64,000 bases of DNA from NCBI GenBank assembly GCA_963575745.1, contig CAUYUJ010018066.1, forward strand, positions 64,001 to 128,000, given 5' to 3'. Position numbers and translations under genes: made by a program. Under the pieces are notes generated by a model that was not told where the DNA came from, did not search any database, and saw only the letters and a list, made by a program, of their open reading frames with translations. This document shows, one piece after another, positions 1 to 11,601 of this stretch (position 1 is its first letter; each line of letters starts with the position of its first letter). This DNA comes from Prorocentrum cordatum. Lineage: Eukaryota > Sar > Dinophyceae > Prorocentrales > Prorocentraceae.

Positions 1-493
1 GGAAGAAGGATGGGCCCGAACAGCACCAAGAATCCAGGAAATAGTTGGGGTCTCGCCGGGTTCCACAGGCTGCGGCTTGACGAGCCGCGGCGCCACGAGG
101 ATCGAACGAGGATGAGGGTGAGAAGAATAATAATACAAAAAACGAAGAACAAATGCAGCCAGAGGCTCTCTCCTGCATCTTCTTGTCCCACACGTCCACC
201 ACGATCGCCAGTCTTCTGGTGCTTCTCATCCGGCCGCGCACACTGCCAGCCTTGACGCTGGCTGGCATGCCATTCCTCGCGTTCCACCCTCCCGAGGGTA
301 ACCTCCTTCACTGCTGCGGGCCCTGACAGGGCCCGGACGTGAGGCGCGAAGGGGACACAGTAACCTCCATTCTGGCGTGGCTATAGATCACAGGCACACT
401 GGAAAACAAGGAGAAGTCGGGGTAAAGGGAACAACAACGATCGTAGATGGGAGCGCTGGTTACGAAGGGCAGTGCCAGAGAATGATCGCAGAC
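1..493. other. No gene recognised
   Basis: Short open frames occur on both strands, but none shows a domain, motif or periodicity that I recognise. The stretch runs up to the box/tract repeat that starts at 494. Confidence 0.5.
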
Positions 494-1073
494 GGTTCCC
501 TACCTAGGCTCTGCCTAGAAGGGTTCTTACCCTGTAAGCTTAAGGGGCCGGGCAGTGGAAAACGCCCCGGGCGGTTCCCCCAGGATCCGCCCCGCGGTTC
601 CCCCAGTTACGTTCCCTTAGCTTAGCGTTGCTTATCTCATCTTAGCTTAGCTTATTCATCTTAGCTTAGCTCAGCTTCATCTTAGCTCAGGTGTATCTTA
701 GCTTAGCTTACCTTCATCTTAGCTTCGCCGAACTTTAGCATAGCAAAGCACAGCATAGCATAGCGTAGCATAGTATAGCGCAGCATCGCATAACATATCA
801 TAACATGACATATCATATCATAGCGCAACTTAGCGTATCATATCATAGCATAGCTTAGCATAGCACAGCGCAGCATGATATAGCATTGCATAGCTTAGCA
901 TATAATAGCATAACATGGGATAGCGCAGCCTAGCATAGCATAGCATAGCATAGCATAGCATAGCATATCATAGCGCAGCATAACATGGCATATCATAGCA
1001 TAGCATAGCATAGCAACTAATGCTGCTTTCCTAGGGGTTCCAACTTCTAGGTAGGGTCGCACTGGGGTAATTT
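494..1073 (-). repeat. Box B / GCTTA tract / Box A repeat, inverted copy
   Basis: Read on the minus strand, this is the same element that forms the array at 59.7-61.7 kb. Box A (about 1,020-1,073; core CCCAGTGCGACCCTACCTAG) is followed by a long AGCTTA/TAGCATAGCA tract (about 630-1,019) and then Box B (about 494-630). Box B contains GGGGGAACCGCGGGGCGGAT, a CCCGGCCCxTTAAGCTTAC segment and CTAGGCAGAGCCTAG, a six-base hairpin with loop AGA. The tract here has drifted from AAGCTA to TAGCA units. No coding content is visible. The function is unknown. Confidence 0.8.
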
Positions 1074-1310
1074 GACAACAAAACAATCCTAGATTCCAGC
1101 TTGCACCTGTCAGGGGGAACGGCAGATTTCCCAGTTTGAAAACAACTGTACATTCATACGGTCTGTTTCGAACACGGGAAGCCTACCACGACTTTTTGCC
1201 GGTCTTGACTTGGCAAGTGGAGTTCATGCTACACCGCTGCCAGAACAATTCCCCAATCAGAGCTTGCCTCTGTAGGGGTCCTAGCGGATTAAAAGCTGAG
1301 GTGAGGTTCA

Positions 1311-1545
1311 CCGCCGATTCGGTGGCCGGGCCCGGGTGCCCGGGTGCCCGGGTGCCCGGGTGCGCCGCCGATTCGGTGGCCGGGCCCGGGTGCCCGGGTG
1401 CCCGGGTGCCCGGTTGCCCGGGTTCGCCGCCGATTCGGTGGCTGGGCCCAGGTGCCCGGATGCCCGGGTGCCCGGGTGCCCGGGTGACGGGTGCCCGGTG
1501 CCTGGGTGGGTGCCCGGGTGCCGGGTGCCCGGGTGCCTGGTGCCC
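1311..1545. repeat. GGTGCCCG minisatellite with a 55-60 bp higher-order unit
   Basis: A CGCCGATTCGGTGG(C/T)GGGCC block is repeated three times (about 1,311, 1,366 and 1,428). Each copy is followed by a run of GGTGCCCG units. The last run decays into GGTGCCTGGT variants. The open frames across it are Pro/Gly/Cys-rich products of the repeat. Confidence 0.85.
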
Positions 1546-1650
1546 TGTAGCCCTATAGCCTTATAGCCCTATATCCTTATCGCACTATAGCCCTATAGCC
1601 CTATAGTAGCCTTATAGCCCTATAGCCCAATAGCCCAATAGCCCTATAAC
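1546..1650. repeat. TAGCCCTATA short tandem repeat
   Basis: About ten degenerate copies of TAGCCCTATA/TAGCCCAATA directly follow the GGTGCCCG minisatellite. From 1,651 to 2,083 I recognise no gene. Confidence 0.8.
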
Positions 1651-3069
1651 CCCAAACAAATTTTGATTGGGGCTTTTCTCCGGTATCATTTTTGGAGGCT
1701 GGGGAAAAGGTGTTTCTGAAGGATGCCGGAGCCATGCACGAAAGAGCGTCAGTGTGGGAGCTGGTCAGCCACACGGAATGAGGGGAAATCGGGAGATCTC
1801 GGCACGACAAAGACGCCATCTGTTATTCCGGACGGCATGGCTCTAACTTGCCCGCATTCTTCCTCACAGCACGAGCTCTCCTCCACTTCAGGTCATCATC
1901 CTGTTTGCCCATAACATTATACTGCCGCTTCGTTGTGTTGCTCATGCGGTGTCTTCTAGTGCAGCTGTCATCCCTTGGGAAGACGTTAACCGATCGGTTT
2001 GTCACTGGACTGAGGCCCAGGCAAACATACTGAACACGCAACTCAAACCCAATCTCCGCCCAAACTTGTTCTGAGCGGGTAACCGGAGGTGAAGGGGTGA
2101 GATCGACGTGGAACGGGGGGGCCCCCACCAAGAAATCGGTTTCGGTTTCGGGCTCGTGCCGTGCGAAGCTGCGCGGGCGGGCGCGAAGACTGAACCCTCC
2201 TCTGGCTAGGGTGCGACGAAGACAAAAGTCCGCCCCCCACTTCCTCCTGGCCGCGTGGCGGGTGGGTGCTGGGGGTGTCCCGCCGTGATGTCTCGATGGT
2301 GTCCCGTGGTGTCCTGTGGTGCCCCGCGGTGTCTTGCACTCGATTGGCGTCCCGATGGTGTCTTGGTGGTGTGTCAATAATGTCTCGCGGTGTCCCACTG
2401 TGCTGTCCCGCCGGTGTCCCGTGGTGTCGCGTGGTGCGCTGCGGTATCCCGCGGTGTCCCGTGGTGTCCCATGATGGTGTTCAGTGATATTGTCCCGTGG
2501 TGTACCATGGTGTCCCGCGGTGTCCCGCCGTGGTGCCTCGATGGTGTCGCGTGGTGTCCCGCCGTGTCCCGCGGTGTCCCGTGGTCTCCTGTGGTGTCCC
2601 GTGCGATCGATAATGAGATCAATCGTGAGATCGGTAACAAGGACCAATTTTGACATCTATAGCGATATCGGTAGTTAGATAGAGAGTGGGAACAATAGTG
2701 AGATCCATCGTGAGATCGATCGTGAAATTGATAGTAGAGATAGCGCGTTTCACTTGCGCTTGCCTTGGGAACATTCGGCGGCGCGTTTCGAACCGGCAGG
2801 TGGGCCCCCCCCCCGACACTCGGCGCCGTCGCTCAGAACCAGGGGGACCCCCTCCCCCCTAAACCCCCTCCTCCCGAATTCCCCCCCCGCGCCGGCGCCG
2901 GTGCAGGCGCCGGCGCTGGCGGCCGCCAGCAATGCCGACGGCGGGGAGGCAGCGACGATGACCAGAAAGGGCCCAGGGAGAGGGGGGCGTGGGTTCAAAC
3001 CCGCTCCCCCTCCACGCCTACGCTGGCGCTGGCGGCGGCCAGCAGCGCCGACGGCGGAGACGCAGCGAC

Positions 3070-3225
3070 GATGACCAGAGAGGGCCCAGAGGCCGCAGAG
3101 GGAACACACAAATCGCCATATCGAGCCCTCGCATGCTCCTCAGACGCCCCCGAAACCCTTTTGACGAGACCTCAAGAGCATCCATGAGAACTCTGACCCG
3201 AAGCCAAAACACAGTGGCGGGAAGA
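3070..3225 (+). repeat. Direct repeat flanking the (CCA)n tract, left copy
   Basis: It shares an ordered set of words with 4,352-4,488: GAGAGGGCCCA, AGGCCCCC/ACGCCCCC, GACGAGACC, TCCAT and ACTCTGACCC, ending CAC(A/G)GTGGCGG. Both copies point the same way and bracket the (CCA)n block. This suggests the block expanded inside a duplicated segment. Confidence 0.65.
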
Positions 3226-3234
3226 GCCGAAGGC

Positions 3235-4350
3235 CGCACCACCACCACCACAAACCACCACACCACCACCACCACCACCGCCACCACCGCCACCAGGACC
3301 ACCACCACCACCACCACAACCACCACCACCATCACCACAAACCACTACACCGCCACCACCAAAAACGCCACCACCACCACCACCACCACCGACACCACCA
3401 CCACCACCATCACCACAACCCACCACCACCAACACCACCACCACAAACCACCACAACCCCACCACCACAACCACCACCACCACCCACCCACCACCCACCA
3501 CCACCATCACCACCACTACCAGCAGCACCAACACCACCCACCACAGCCCACCACCACCACCACCAAACCATAACGCCACCACCACCACCGCCCCCACCAC
3601 AACCACCACAACCACCACCTCAACCCACCACCACCAACACCACCAAACCACCACACAACCACCACCACCACAGCCACCACCACCACAGCCACCACCACCA
3701 CAACAGCCCACCACCACCACCATAATCACCCACCACCACTACCACCACCACCACCACAATCTTCCACACCACCACCACCGCCACCACCACCACTACTACC
3801 AGCAGCATCACAACCCACCACCACCACCACCACCAACCACCACACCACCACCACCACCGCCACCACCACCACCACCACAACCCACCACCTCAACCACAAA
3901 CCACCACCACACCACCACCACCACCAAAGCACCACACCACCACCACCACAACCACCACCACCACCACCACAACCCATCACCACCACAAACCACCACCACC
4001 CCACCACAAACCACCACCAACCATAACAAGCACGACCACAACAAACCACCACCACCACCACCACCTCAACCATCACCACCGCCACCACCAGAACCCACAA
4101 CCACCACAACAACTACCACCGCCACAACCACCACGATAAACCACCAAACCACCACCGCCACGACCACCACCACCACCTTAACCCACACCACCACCACCAG
4201 AAACCACCGCACCACCGCCACCACCACCACTACCACAACCTGCCACCACAACCACCACAACACTCACCACCACCACCAACCGCCACACCACCACCACCAC
4301 CACCGCCACAACCACCACCACCACCACAGCCCACGACCACCACCACCACC
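3235..4350 (+). repeat. (CCA)n trinucleotide tract, about 1.1 kb
   Basis: An almost pure, interrupted CCA/ACC repeat with strong strand asymmetry (C and A on plus, G and T on minus). The long open frames across it (His/Thr-rich on plus, Gly/Val/Trp-rich on minus) are direct products of the repeat. I do not call them genes. Confidence 0.95.
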
Positions 4351-4351
4351 T

Positions 4352-4488
4352 CAGAGAGGGCCCAAGAGACGCCCAAAAGGCGCCCAGGAGGCTTCACAAA
4401 TGCCCATCAGAGGCCCCCGAGAGCCGTCCGACGAGACCCCAAGAGGTATCCATTAGGACTCTGACCCAAAACCAAGGCACGGTGGCGG
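4352..4488 (+). repeat. Direct repeat flanking the (CCA)n tract, right copy
   Basis: Right-hand partner of 3,070-3,225. It has the same order of words and ends in ACTCTGACCC...CACGGTGGCGG. A short (CGTCGC)-rich stretch follows at about 4,490-4,610. Confidence 0.65.
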
Positions 4489-4958
4489 AGCGTCGTCGTC
4501 GTCGTCGCCGTCGTCCTCGTCGACGCTCCCCGCCGCCGCCGCCCGCCGCCGCCGCCGGAGCTGGCTCAGAAAAGGAAGTCGTCGTCGTCATCGACACTCC
4601 CCGCCGCCGCCGTCAGCCGCCGCCGACGCCGGCACTGGCCCGAGGAGGGGGAGAGAGGAGAAGTAGCCCCTCCAAGCGACCACAGAACGCGCTCTTTCGC
4701 TCAAGATCGCTAGTGAGATCGATAGCGAGATCGACGAAAAGATCAATCGTGGGATCGACACTAAGATCGATAGCGAGGTCGAGTGTGAGGTCGATTGTAT
4801 ATAAAATCGGTGGTGGGATCGATACGAAGGATTTTGAGATCGATTGTATAGTCGACTATGATATCGATAGTGAGGTCGATAGTGGGATCAATAATGAGAT
4901 CGATAATGAAAGACGCCGATTCCCCCCCGGACCTCCTTATCACCCGAAGGGTGGTCGT

Positions 4959-7189
4959 ATGGGTACAGCATAAATCCTACACCGGTGAATTGCACTTGCT
5001 TGCCATCCATATCTGCCTTTCTCCAGTGCGCAGCAACCACGTTGCAAGAACGGCAACACAAACTACAGAACATGGCACAAGTTCCACTGGACATGGTTCT
5101 ACCTGTACCCCGATCCTGTATCCTGTTCGAGCTTGATGCGGCTATAATGTCGGCACCTCCCGATCGAAATGACGACCGCAAGGGAACCGGGCTTACAACA
5201 AGCCCCCCCTGGAAGCAGCCTCTGGGAACCTCTAGAGGCCTCTGGTGGACCTCCTTTTCCCCCAAGTCTTCATCCTCCTCCAACACCTGCACCTCGTCCT
5301 GCTCCTCCTCGTCCTCCAACTTCCGCTCCCCAGTCCGGGCCACTCCCCTCTGGAGCTGTCCCTACCATGTATCAGGCCAAGTTCTTGCGCCCACGCTTAT
5401 GTCCAGTCGTGTGACTCGGGTGATGGTGCGCATAGACCCTGGAATTGAAGCATGATTTCCCCAGCAAGTTTCAGCATGCAGAGGCAGATTGGTGGGCACG
5501 AAGATGTGCAGACGTCCGTGGAAAGAGAATCAGCATAGGTGGGCAAGAAAGTGAGCGTAGACAACCGAGACAGCATAGCTTTCTGAAGAATGAGAAGTCC
5601 AACTCCTCCGCCTCCATGTTCACGCCAATGCTTACCGCCAGCAAGTTGCTCTCTCGCCTCATCCTGCCGGCAGGGAGCTCGCACTGCACCAGGGGAGCGG
5701 CGCAAAGGGGGGGTCATCTGAGGATCGGCCAGGGAGACCATCCAGTGGCGCGGTGCACGAGGAGCATACACGACCGACTGGGCTGGAGCAGTACGCCTGG
5801 GGGGTGCAACTGTAGTTAGCCTGACGAAGACAAAGGCTGTGGGACGAAGCCGGCGACAGTACCAGCAAGGAAAGGGCCCGATGGCCACGGTATCAACGTC
5901 CACACCAACATCAACGAACAAAGCTATCAGGAAGCTGAAGACACACATGGCTGGATTCACATGTGCAGCATCTGGATGCCACACATGCGGAGGCCCGGCG
6001 CTCCTGCCTACAGAAGGGCCGAGCGCGGGAAAGACATCAGGCCACAGGTGTATGAAACTCTCGCGCAGGCGGGCCGCGCCATGTGCATCCAGCTCCCTGG
6101 CACGACCGGCACCAGCATCAACGTCAGCTCAAACATCATACCGAAAAGCGCCACATCGAACGAGGGGCCATCAGAGTCGAGCCCCTCTGAGGTTCGACCT
6201 CGAAGCCGCCCTGGCACTTCCCCGCGCTGTGCCCAGCGTTCCGAGCACACCAAGAGATGATCCCTTCTTTTCCAGCCCTTCCTCCCAGAACACCTTCCAC
6301 AAAACCCCCGGGGATGGACTGAACCCCCTGTTGGCAAAACAATCGCTGGTGACAACGACCCGGGACCGGACCCCGCGGGCGCAGGCTCGCAACAAAATTG
6401 TGCGGATCCATGCCGCGGTCGGAGGCAGGCGGCCGAGTCACCCACGGGAACCTCGACTTGGCAGGGTGGGTGGATGGACGGACGCGCGAGACGTCTCTGC
6501 GAGGTGGCGGCTGGAGCAGGGCGGCCGTTGTCGCTCACATCTTGAGCTCCTGAGCTGCTCCTTCAAGATATTATCCGACATGCGGCCCATTTTGCGAGTG
6601 ATTGTGCGAAACGAGGTCAACCCCAATCCTCTCATGTCAAGCCAGTCCTTTCATCGACCAAGTTCCAGAGTATAATGAGAATGCGAGGTCGTCTGATCCA
6701 ACCTTGAGTCTCATATGTTGAATCACGTCCCGAGAGGGGTGCATGAGCCAGCTGTCAAGAAACATAACATAAGAGGTTGGGGTTTCTTTGTCTGCCTCCG
6801 AAAACTCGTCCTCGCTGCGATCCAGACCTGGGGCACGCGCCCTCTCCAAGGCAGGTGGAGAAGCAAAAGGCAGCCCTCTCCGGGTCCCCGCGGAGATCCC
6901 TGCGGAGGTCCCCGCGGAGGTCCCCGCGGAGGTCCGTGGTGGCCCCCAGAAGCCTCCGCAGGCCGCACCCAAGAAAGGCCGAGAACGTATAGAAACCTCG
7001 AGGAGGAGAAAGAGGAGGAGGGAGGACGATGTTACTTGGTGGAGGATGAGAGGGAGGAGGTTGATTGATGCAACGCGGGGCTTGGGACATCCGTGCTCCA
7101 CTCCACTGCTGACACGCATGCAACTCTTATTACTAAAAGAAGCAACGTACAACAACAAAAAAAAAGGAAAGAGGTGCCAACCCATCCAT
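4959..7189. other. Unassigned region downstream of the LINE
   Basis: Minus-strand frames at 5,397-5,984 and 6,008-6,538, and a plus-strand frame at 5,839-6,675, are longer than the neighbouring noise. None contains a motif I can name. They lie on the 3' side of the minus-strand LINE, so they could be 3' untranslated sequence or an older retroelement fragment. From 6,890 to 6,930 there is a short run of GGTCCCCGCGGA units. Confidence 0.35.
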
Positions 7190-9211
7190 CTAGCTGCCGA
7201 TGAGCCAGTTGTTCAAGGCCGAACGTGCGGCCTCCCTCGCCTCCTGTCGCCTACCCTCCTCGTCTGGGGGGGAGGCCGGGGCGAAGCACGATGGGGTGGG
7301 CACCTGGATTCTGCGACGAGCCGCCCGTCTCTCTCTGGCGAGAGCTCGGTGGGCCGCTATGCGGCCACGCTGCTGCGAAGTGAGCACGAGCGGGGCGGGA
7401 GGAGGCGGCGAAGGCGACGGGGGGGGAGGCGGAGGAAGGAGAAGCCACTCCGCAGCTTGCTCCTCTGGGGAGCCATGCACAAGATCTGCGTACTGCTGCT
7501 CTGCCAAAGCCTCCTCATCTTCGCCATGCGAGGGGGGCACGAAATCCTGCTGAGATCTGTCCTCAGCTCCATCATCTTCATTGTCCGAATCCTCGAACCT
7601 GTGAATTTCAGGATCTACTCTACTAGTACCCTTGTGCGAGAAGCCTGCAAAGTCGGGAGCAGGGCTCTCCTGCGGTGGGCTAGAAATCTGAAACGTGGCG
7701 TAGAATACAGCAAGCGATTCACGGATATCATCATCACCCTCGGGATAGTCCAGGTCTTCGCGGGGCGGGGTGGAGGACCCAGCCGAGGAAAGGAGAGACC
7801 TGGCACTATCCACGATGGCCGAGGCGATCGCCTGGCACATCTGAGGCGGGTAAGTCTTCTTAGAAGCCGTGTAAAAAGATCCCGAGGCCCTTTTCCCTAA
7901 AAGGGTCTGGTGGGAGCCTCTCGGGTGAGAACATCTACCGCCTCCTGGAGTGGCCCTAAGGAGCCTATCCATAGTGGGCATGCGAACGGAAAGAATAGTA
8001 GTAGGAGCACGGCCTATTTGCCCAGGGTCCACCTCGGGACCTTGGTGCTCACATTGATCAAATGAAGTGACCGCGGCACTTGGGGCCGCGGCCAGGGCCT
8101 CTAGAGGCCGCCAACGGAACGCGGACGGGGCCCTTGGGGCCCACGTGGGGTTGGCGGGATGCTCCATCCAACCCCCCGTGCCTGCCCTCAGATGCTCCGC
8201 CAAGAGCCAGACCATTGCGTGCAACAACTGAGACCCAATACGAAGCTGCTCGGACTGACGCTGAGACACCCAAGGTAATCCCCACATATACTGAGTAGAC
8301 CTGAGAGGGGGGGGGCCTCCCTCGTGCCACCGGGCAGCTGACCAGGTTTCACAAGGAGGCCCCCCCCCAGTGTTGATGACCCTGTGACAGCGTATGTGCT
8401 CCACCCATTCAAGAATCGTAGCCTCCTTCGTCAAGTCCCCTCTGTCGGCGTCAATGGCAATGTCAACGCTGAGAATCACTAAGTGAAGGTCGGACGTAAG
8501 CGTCTCATGCTCGAGCTGCCACTGGACGTCGCCTCTGCGACGTTGCCCGCAGTAGAGATGTAGAACGTACGCCGTAGGTCGACGAATGCGAATAGGGACA
8601 GCAGAAGCCAGAAACTCGGGATATTCACCAGGGTTATAGACATAGAAAGGAGTCTCAGGGACCACGGGGATCACCGAGGGAACATCCGAACAAATCGTAG
8701 TATACTGCTGGATGAGGTCATCGGGGATGGCGGGGTCAGCTTCCAGGAGAAGCTGTAGGGCATCATGGTGCGAAAGATGTGAGGTGAGGGCCACAACATC
8801 GGGGTCACGGGAGAAGGCGGGGAGTCGTGTAGCGGGGACTTCGATACGCCACCTCCCCTGTCCACAAGCCCGTTGATTTCGCATTCGTACGTCCTCCTGC
8901 TGCTGAAGTGCGGTGGCTTCTGCTACCGTGCACTGCGGAGCAGACACGATGAGGCCAATTGCACATGGTAATGAGTCGAATGCAAGGTGCGCCGTGAGAG
9001 CAGACCGATGCGCAAAAGACTGAAAGCATGTACAGCAGGAGAGAGACGAACCCTGACAGTTACGAGTGAACGATACGCGTGAATGATGTACGCGCTGAAT
9101 GTGCGTTCGAAGCCCTCTGATGCGAGAAAATGAACGCGAGCACCACATACATGTAAACACATTGGCGTCCTCTCTCTCCTGTGGCGTAGGCGATGCCGTG
9201 GGTCGTCCCAT
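7190..9211 (-). pseudogene. LINE ORF2, C-terminal part: C2H2 fingers and methyltransferase-like domain
   Basis: In the 673-codon frame, residues 18-42 are a C2H2 finger (FTCMWC...RTHIQRVH) and a second CxxC...H module lies at 59-76. A block then resembles DNA cytosine-5 methyltransferases in order: motif I-like YVLHLYCGQRRRGD (215-228), acidic LSVDIAID (247-254), GDL (258-260), motif IV-like GGGPPCETWS (282-291), and motif VI-like WMEHPA (348-353). An Asp/Glu/Ser-rich tail ends in a Pro-rich and Arg-rich segment. The catalytic Cys of the PPC motif is present. Cytosine methyltransferases captured by retrotransposons, including in Symbiodinium, have been reported; activity here is unproven. The first residues belong to the upstream frame. 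Confidence 0.7.
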
Positions 9212-11601
9212 GCCGGTGGGACCCCTGCTGATTCGAGTATCTGGAATATCTGGTCTTCGGCAGCCCGAGCAAGAGTGTCTCGCTGGATGTGCCGAACGTG
9301 AGAAGCCAACGCCTGCCTAATTGTCTGCTTCCATCCCACTGCTGACTTCTTGGCCTCCATCTCCCAAGACTGTAGGTTCTCGAGAGGGTCGGGGAACTCC
9401 TGGAACCTACGGGTGTACAAACGCAGCCATCCAAGATCACCCAGAATCATATGTCCCCAGGTCCTGGAAGTCTCAACCATAGCGGCGTGAACTAAAGCCA
9501 TAATGTGGGGCGGGCCCGAGAGCAAGAGGCGGCCAAAAAGGCGAAGCCTGTGGGCAGACAGCAATGCTTCGAGCGGCGGGCGGCCCACTCGCGCAAGAAC
9601 ATACTTAGACGGCATGGCTGTATCATCCGCTCGGGGAAGTCTGGCAATAGCGCGGTAATAACGGAGGAGACCGTCCTGTAAATGATTATGCTGTGCCTGG
9701 GTAAGAAAGCCCCAAGTGCTGGATTGAAATAATCTCCCAGAGCAAACCAGAGAATCCAAGAAAACCAATGCAGTCTGCATCTCGATGGTTTTGTGCTTAA
9801 AGACCTTGCCTCTGAGAACCCTCCAGGCCTGCGAACATCCCGGAAGACGGTGAGCCAGTTCTGGCCCCATAGACGCTGACATATCATGTTTAGTACCAAG
9901 ATGAACATACTCTTGAACCCGATGAAGACACATGGGCCCCAAACTATGTGTAAATGTATGTATGGTATTGTGCAGCGTCTGTACCAAAGTACGTTTGGCC
10001 CCTTTGGAGGAAATGCCACGAAATTGAAATAAAAAGGCAGACTTGCCTGGTTTGACGTTGACCTGAAGGCCCGAGGCTGAGAACGCGTCAATGACCACGG
10101 AGGCAATAAACGGCGCTTGCTGCAATAAAATACTGGCACGGCCTTCAAAGCAGAACAGGGCGTCATCAAAGAAGGAGCCGTCCATAGAGTGACATGTGTA
10201 AACTGCTGGCGGCTGCTCCGCATTCCCCTCGGTGTAGGACGCGAGAGACGAGACTAGGTGACATGGAAGACGTAGCCCAACACCTAAAGCGAGAAGACCT
10301 TCCTGGGCAGTGGCCATGATTTTGGCCATGATGAAATTGAAAACCAAATCGCCCAGTTGTTGTCCAGGACCAGAGCCCAAACAGGGAAACGCCACACCTG
10401 ACCCATCTTGCACATAAAACCAGGATTGATCATACGCATCGGAAATTTGGCCCCTACGAAAGGCCGAAACACCGTGATGTTCGAGCAGGGGGGTGGACGA
10501 TCGTATGGTTTCAGCCAGGTCCTGGGTGGCCTCCGGAGGTAACCCACATAACTTGAGTAGCTTGGCGATGGCTTCGTCATTGGCCGAGGTACGAAATATT
10601 AGTTCCCGAACTGATTTGTAGAAAGCCTGAACAGCATCAATGAACAACATCATCACCGTGTGGTTGCGCGCAGCTGCAAGTTGTTGAAACACACGGAGTT
10701 CGAGCGCTGAAAACTCAGTACCGCGACCAGCCAGGCCGCCGAACTGTCGGTCCCCTGCTGCCTGCTCGAGCTGGGACACCACACTTTGACGAGTAAGAGC
10801 ACGAAACCTCTTTCCCACTTGAGAAGATCCTAAGATGGATCTGTAGTTTTTGACATTAGAGAGGACACCGGCCTTGAACAGACTCCAGTAAAACCCGCCT
10901 TTCCATTGGATAGGTTCACAAATACGGACCGTGCTCTTAACGTACAGTGGGTGAAAAAGGCGACCGATCTGCAGCGCGAACTTCTTAAGGACTGCTCCCG
11001 CGATGCCGTCGGGGCCTGCAGCGGAAGCCTTGGCACGAAACAGCGTCTGCTGGGTGATACCGAGGGACGGGACGTCCTCTATGTTAATGTCCACGTTATG
11101 CGTAACGTCAGAGGTGAGGGCGGGGAGGGAGTTCATGTACCATGATATATCAGAGAACGGGATAACTGGCGCCGCCTCCTCTCCACTGAAATGCTGAAGC
11201 CAACGATCCGCGACCTCGATGTTCGAACGAAGTGGCTTGCCCTCGGGTCCCAGGAGCATCGGCATAGGCCGAGCTGATTTTTTGCGACGCGAACAGGCTC
11301 CCATGGCCCGAAGTTTGGCAAAGGACTCCTTGAAGTCCTGACGAGACCAGGCTGAAGAAACTTCTTGGGCAAGATGTTTTGCGTGGGCCTTCGCATCCTG
11401 GTCAACGAAGTGCGTCACATACCTTGTCATAATTTCAAGCGCAATAGCACGCGAGGCCAGACCAAGGCCCGATAAACGAACGACATAGTTCCAGCAAGAC
11501 GCATAGCCCGATAGGGCCGAAGTACCAGGAAGAACCCAACGCATGTCCTCCAGAGTAGCTGGGCTAGAAAGCCGATCCAAGACCGCCCCGCCAGTACGAA
11601 C
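9180..11601 (-). pseudogene. LINE ORF2, reverse transcriptase domain
   Basis: It lies in frame with the segment before the TAG at 11,602. Numbering from codon 11,578-11,580: SAAGPDGIAG at 186-195; VKNYRSI at 243-249; motif A MLFIDAVQAFYKS with Asp315; motif B GSGPGQQLGDLVFN at 402-415; motif C FFDDALF with Asp472-Asp473; and a thumb-side VNVKPGKS. All three catalytic aspartates are present. A long insertion separates motifs B and C. Near 9,170-9,230 the frame breaks next to a (GA)n run and coding moves to the zinc-finger frame; beyond that this frame runs on without meaning to 8,923. Confidence 0.88.

Larger units (their letters stand above)
2084..4958 (+). repeat. Composite repeat, copy 1 (head, minisatellites, tail)
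   Basis: This is the first of three elements that share a head and a tail (others at 28,744-31,226 and 36,726-38,254). The head (2,084-2,190) begins CGGAGGTG and contains GTGGAACGG, a run of C, then AAATCGGTTTCGGTTTCG. It is followed by a TCCCGCGGTG minisatellite (about 2,270-2,600), a GATCGATAGTGA-type tract (2,607-2,745), a duplicated GC-rich segment flanking a (CCA)n block, a second GATCGAT tract (about 4,700-4,907) and the tail (4,908-4,958). The tail contains CTCCTTATCACCCGAAGGGT, whose CACCC-GAA-GGGTG can form a small hairpin. No conserved protein is visible. I infer a dispersed, perhaps mobile, non-coding unit. The true outer ends are set only by where the three copies stop matching. 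Confidence 0.7.

Noticed and set aside
2970-3035. tRNA-like GGGTTCAAACCC (B-box type) sequence
   Set aside because: A T-arm-like hairpin is present, but no D-arm, anticodon arm or matching acceptor stem could be laid out.
3232-4263. Long Gly/Val/Trp-rich frames on minus and Thr/His-rich frames on plus
   Set aside because: They are translations of the (CCA)n tract; no start context, domain or codon bias independent of the repeat.
4930-4958. Helitron-type 3' end (hairpin at the composite repeat tail)
   Set aside because: The CACCC-GAA-GGGTG hairpin is only five base pairs and no CTRR end follows in the three copies; no Rep/helicase is seen.
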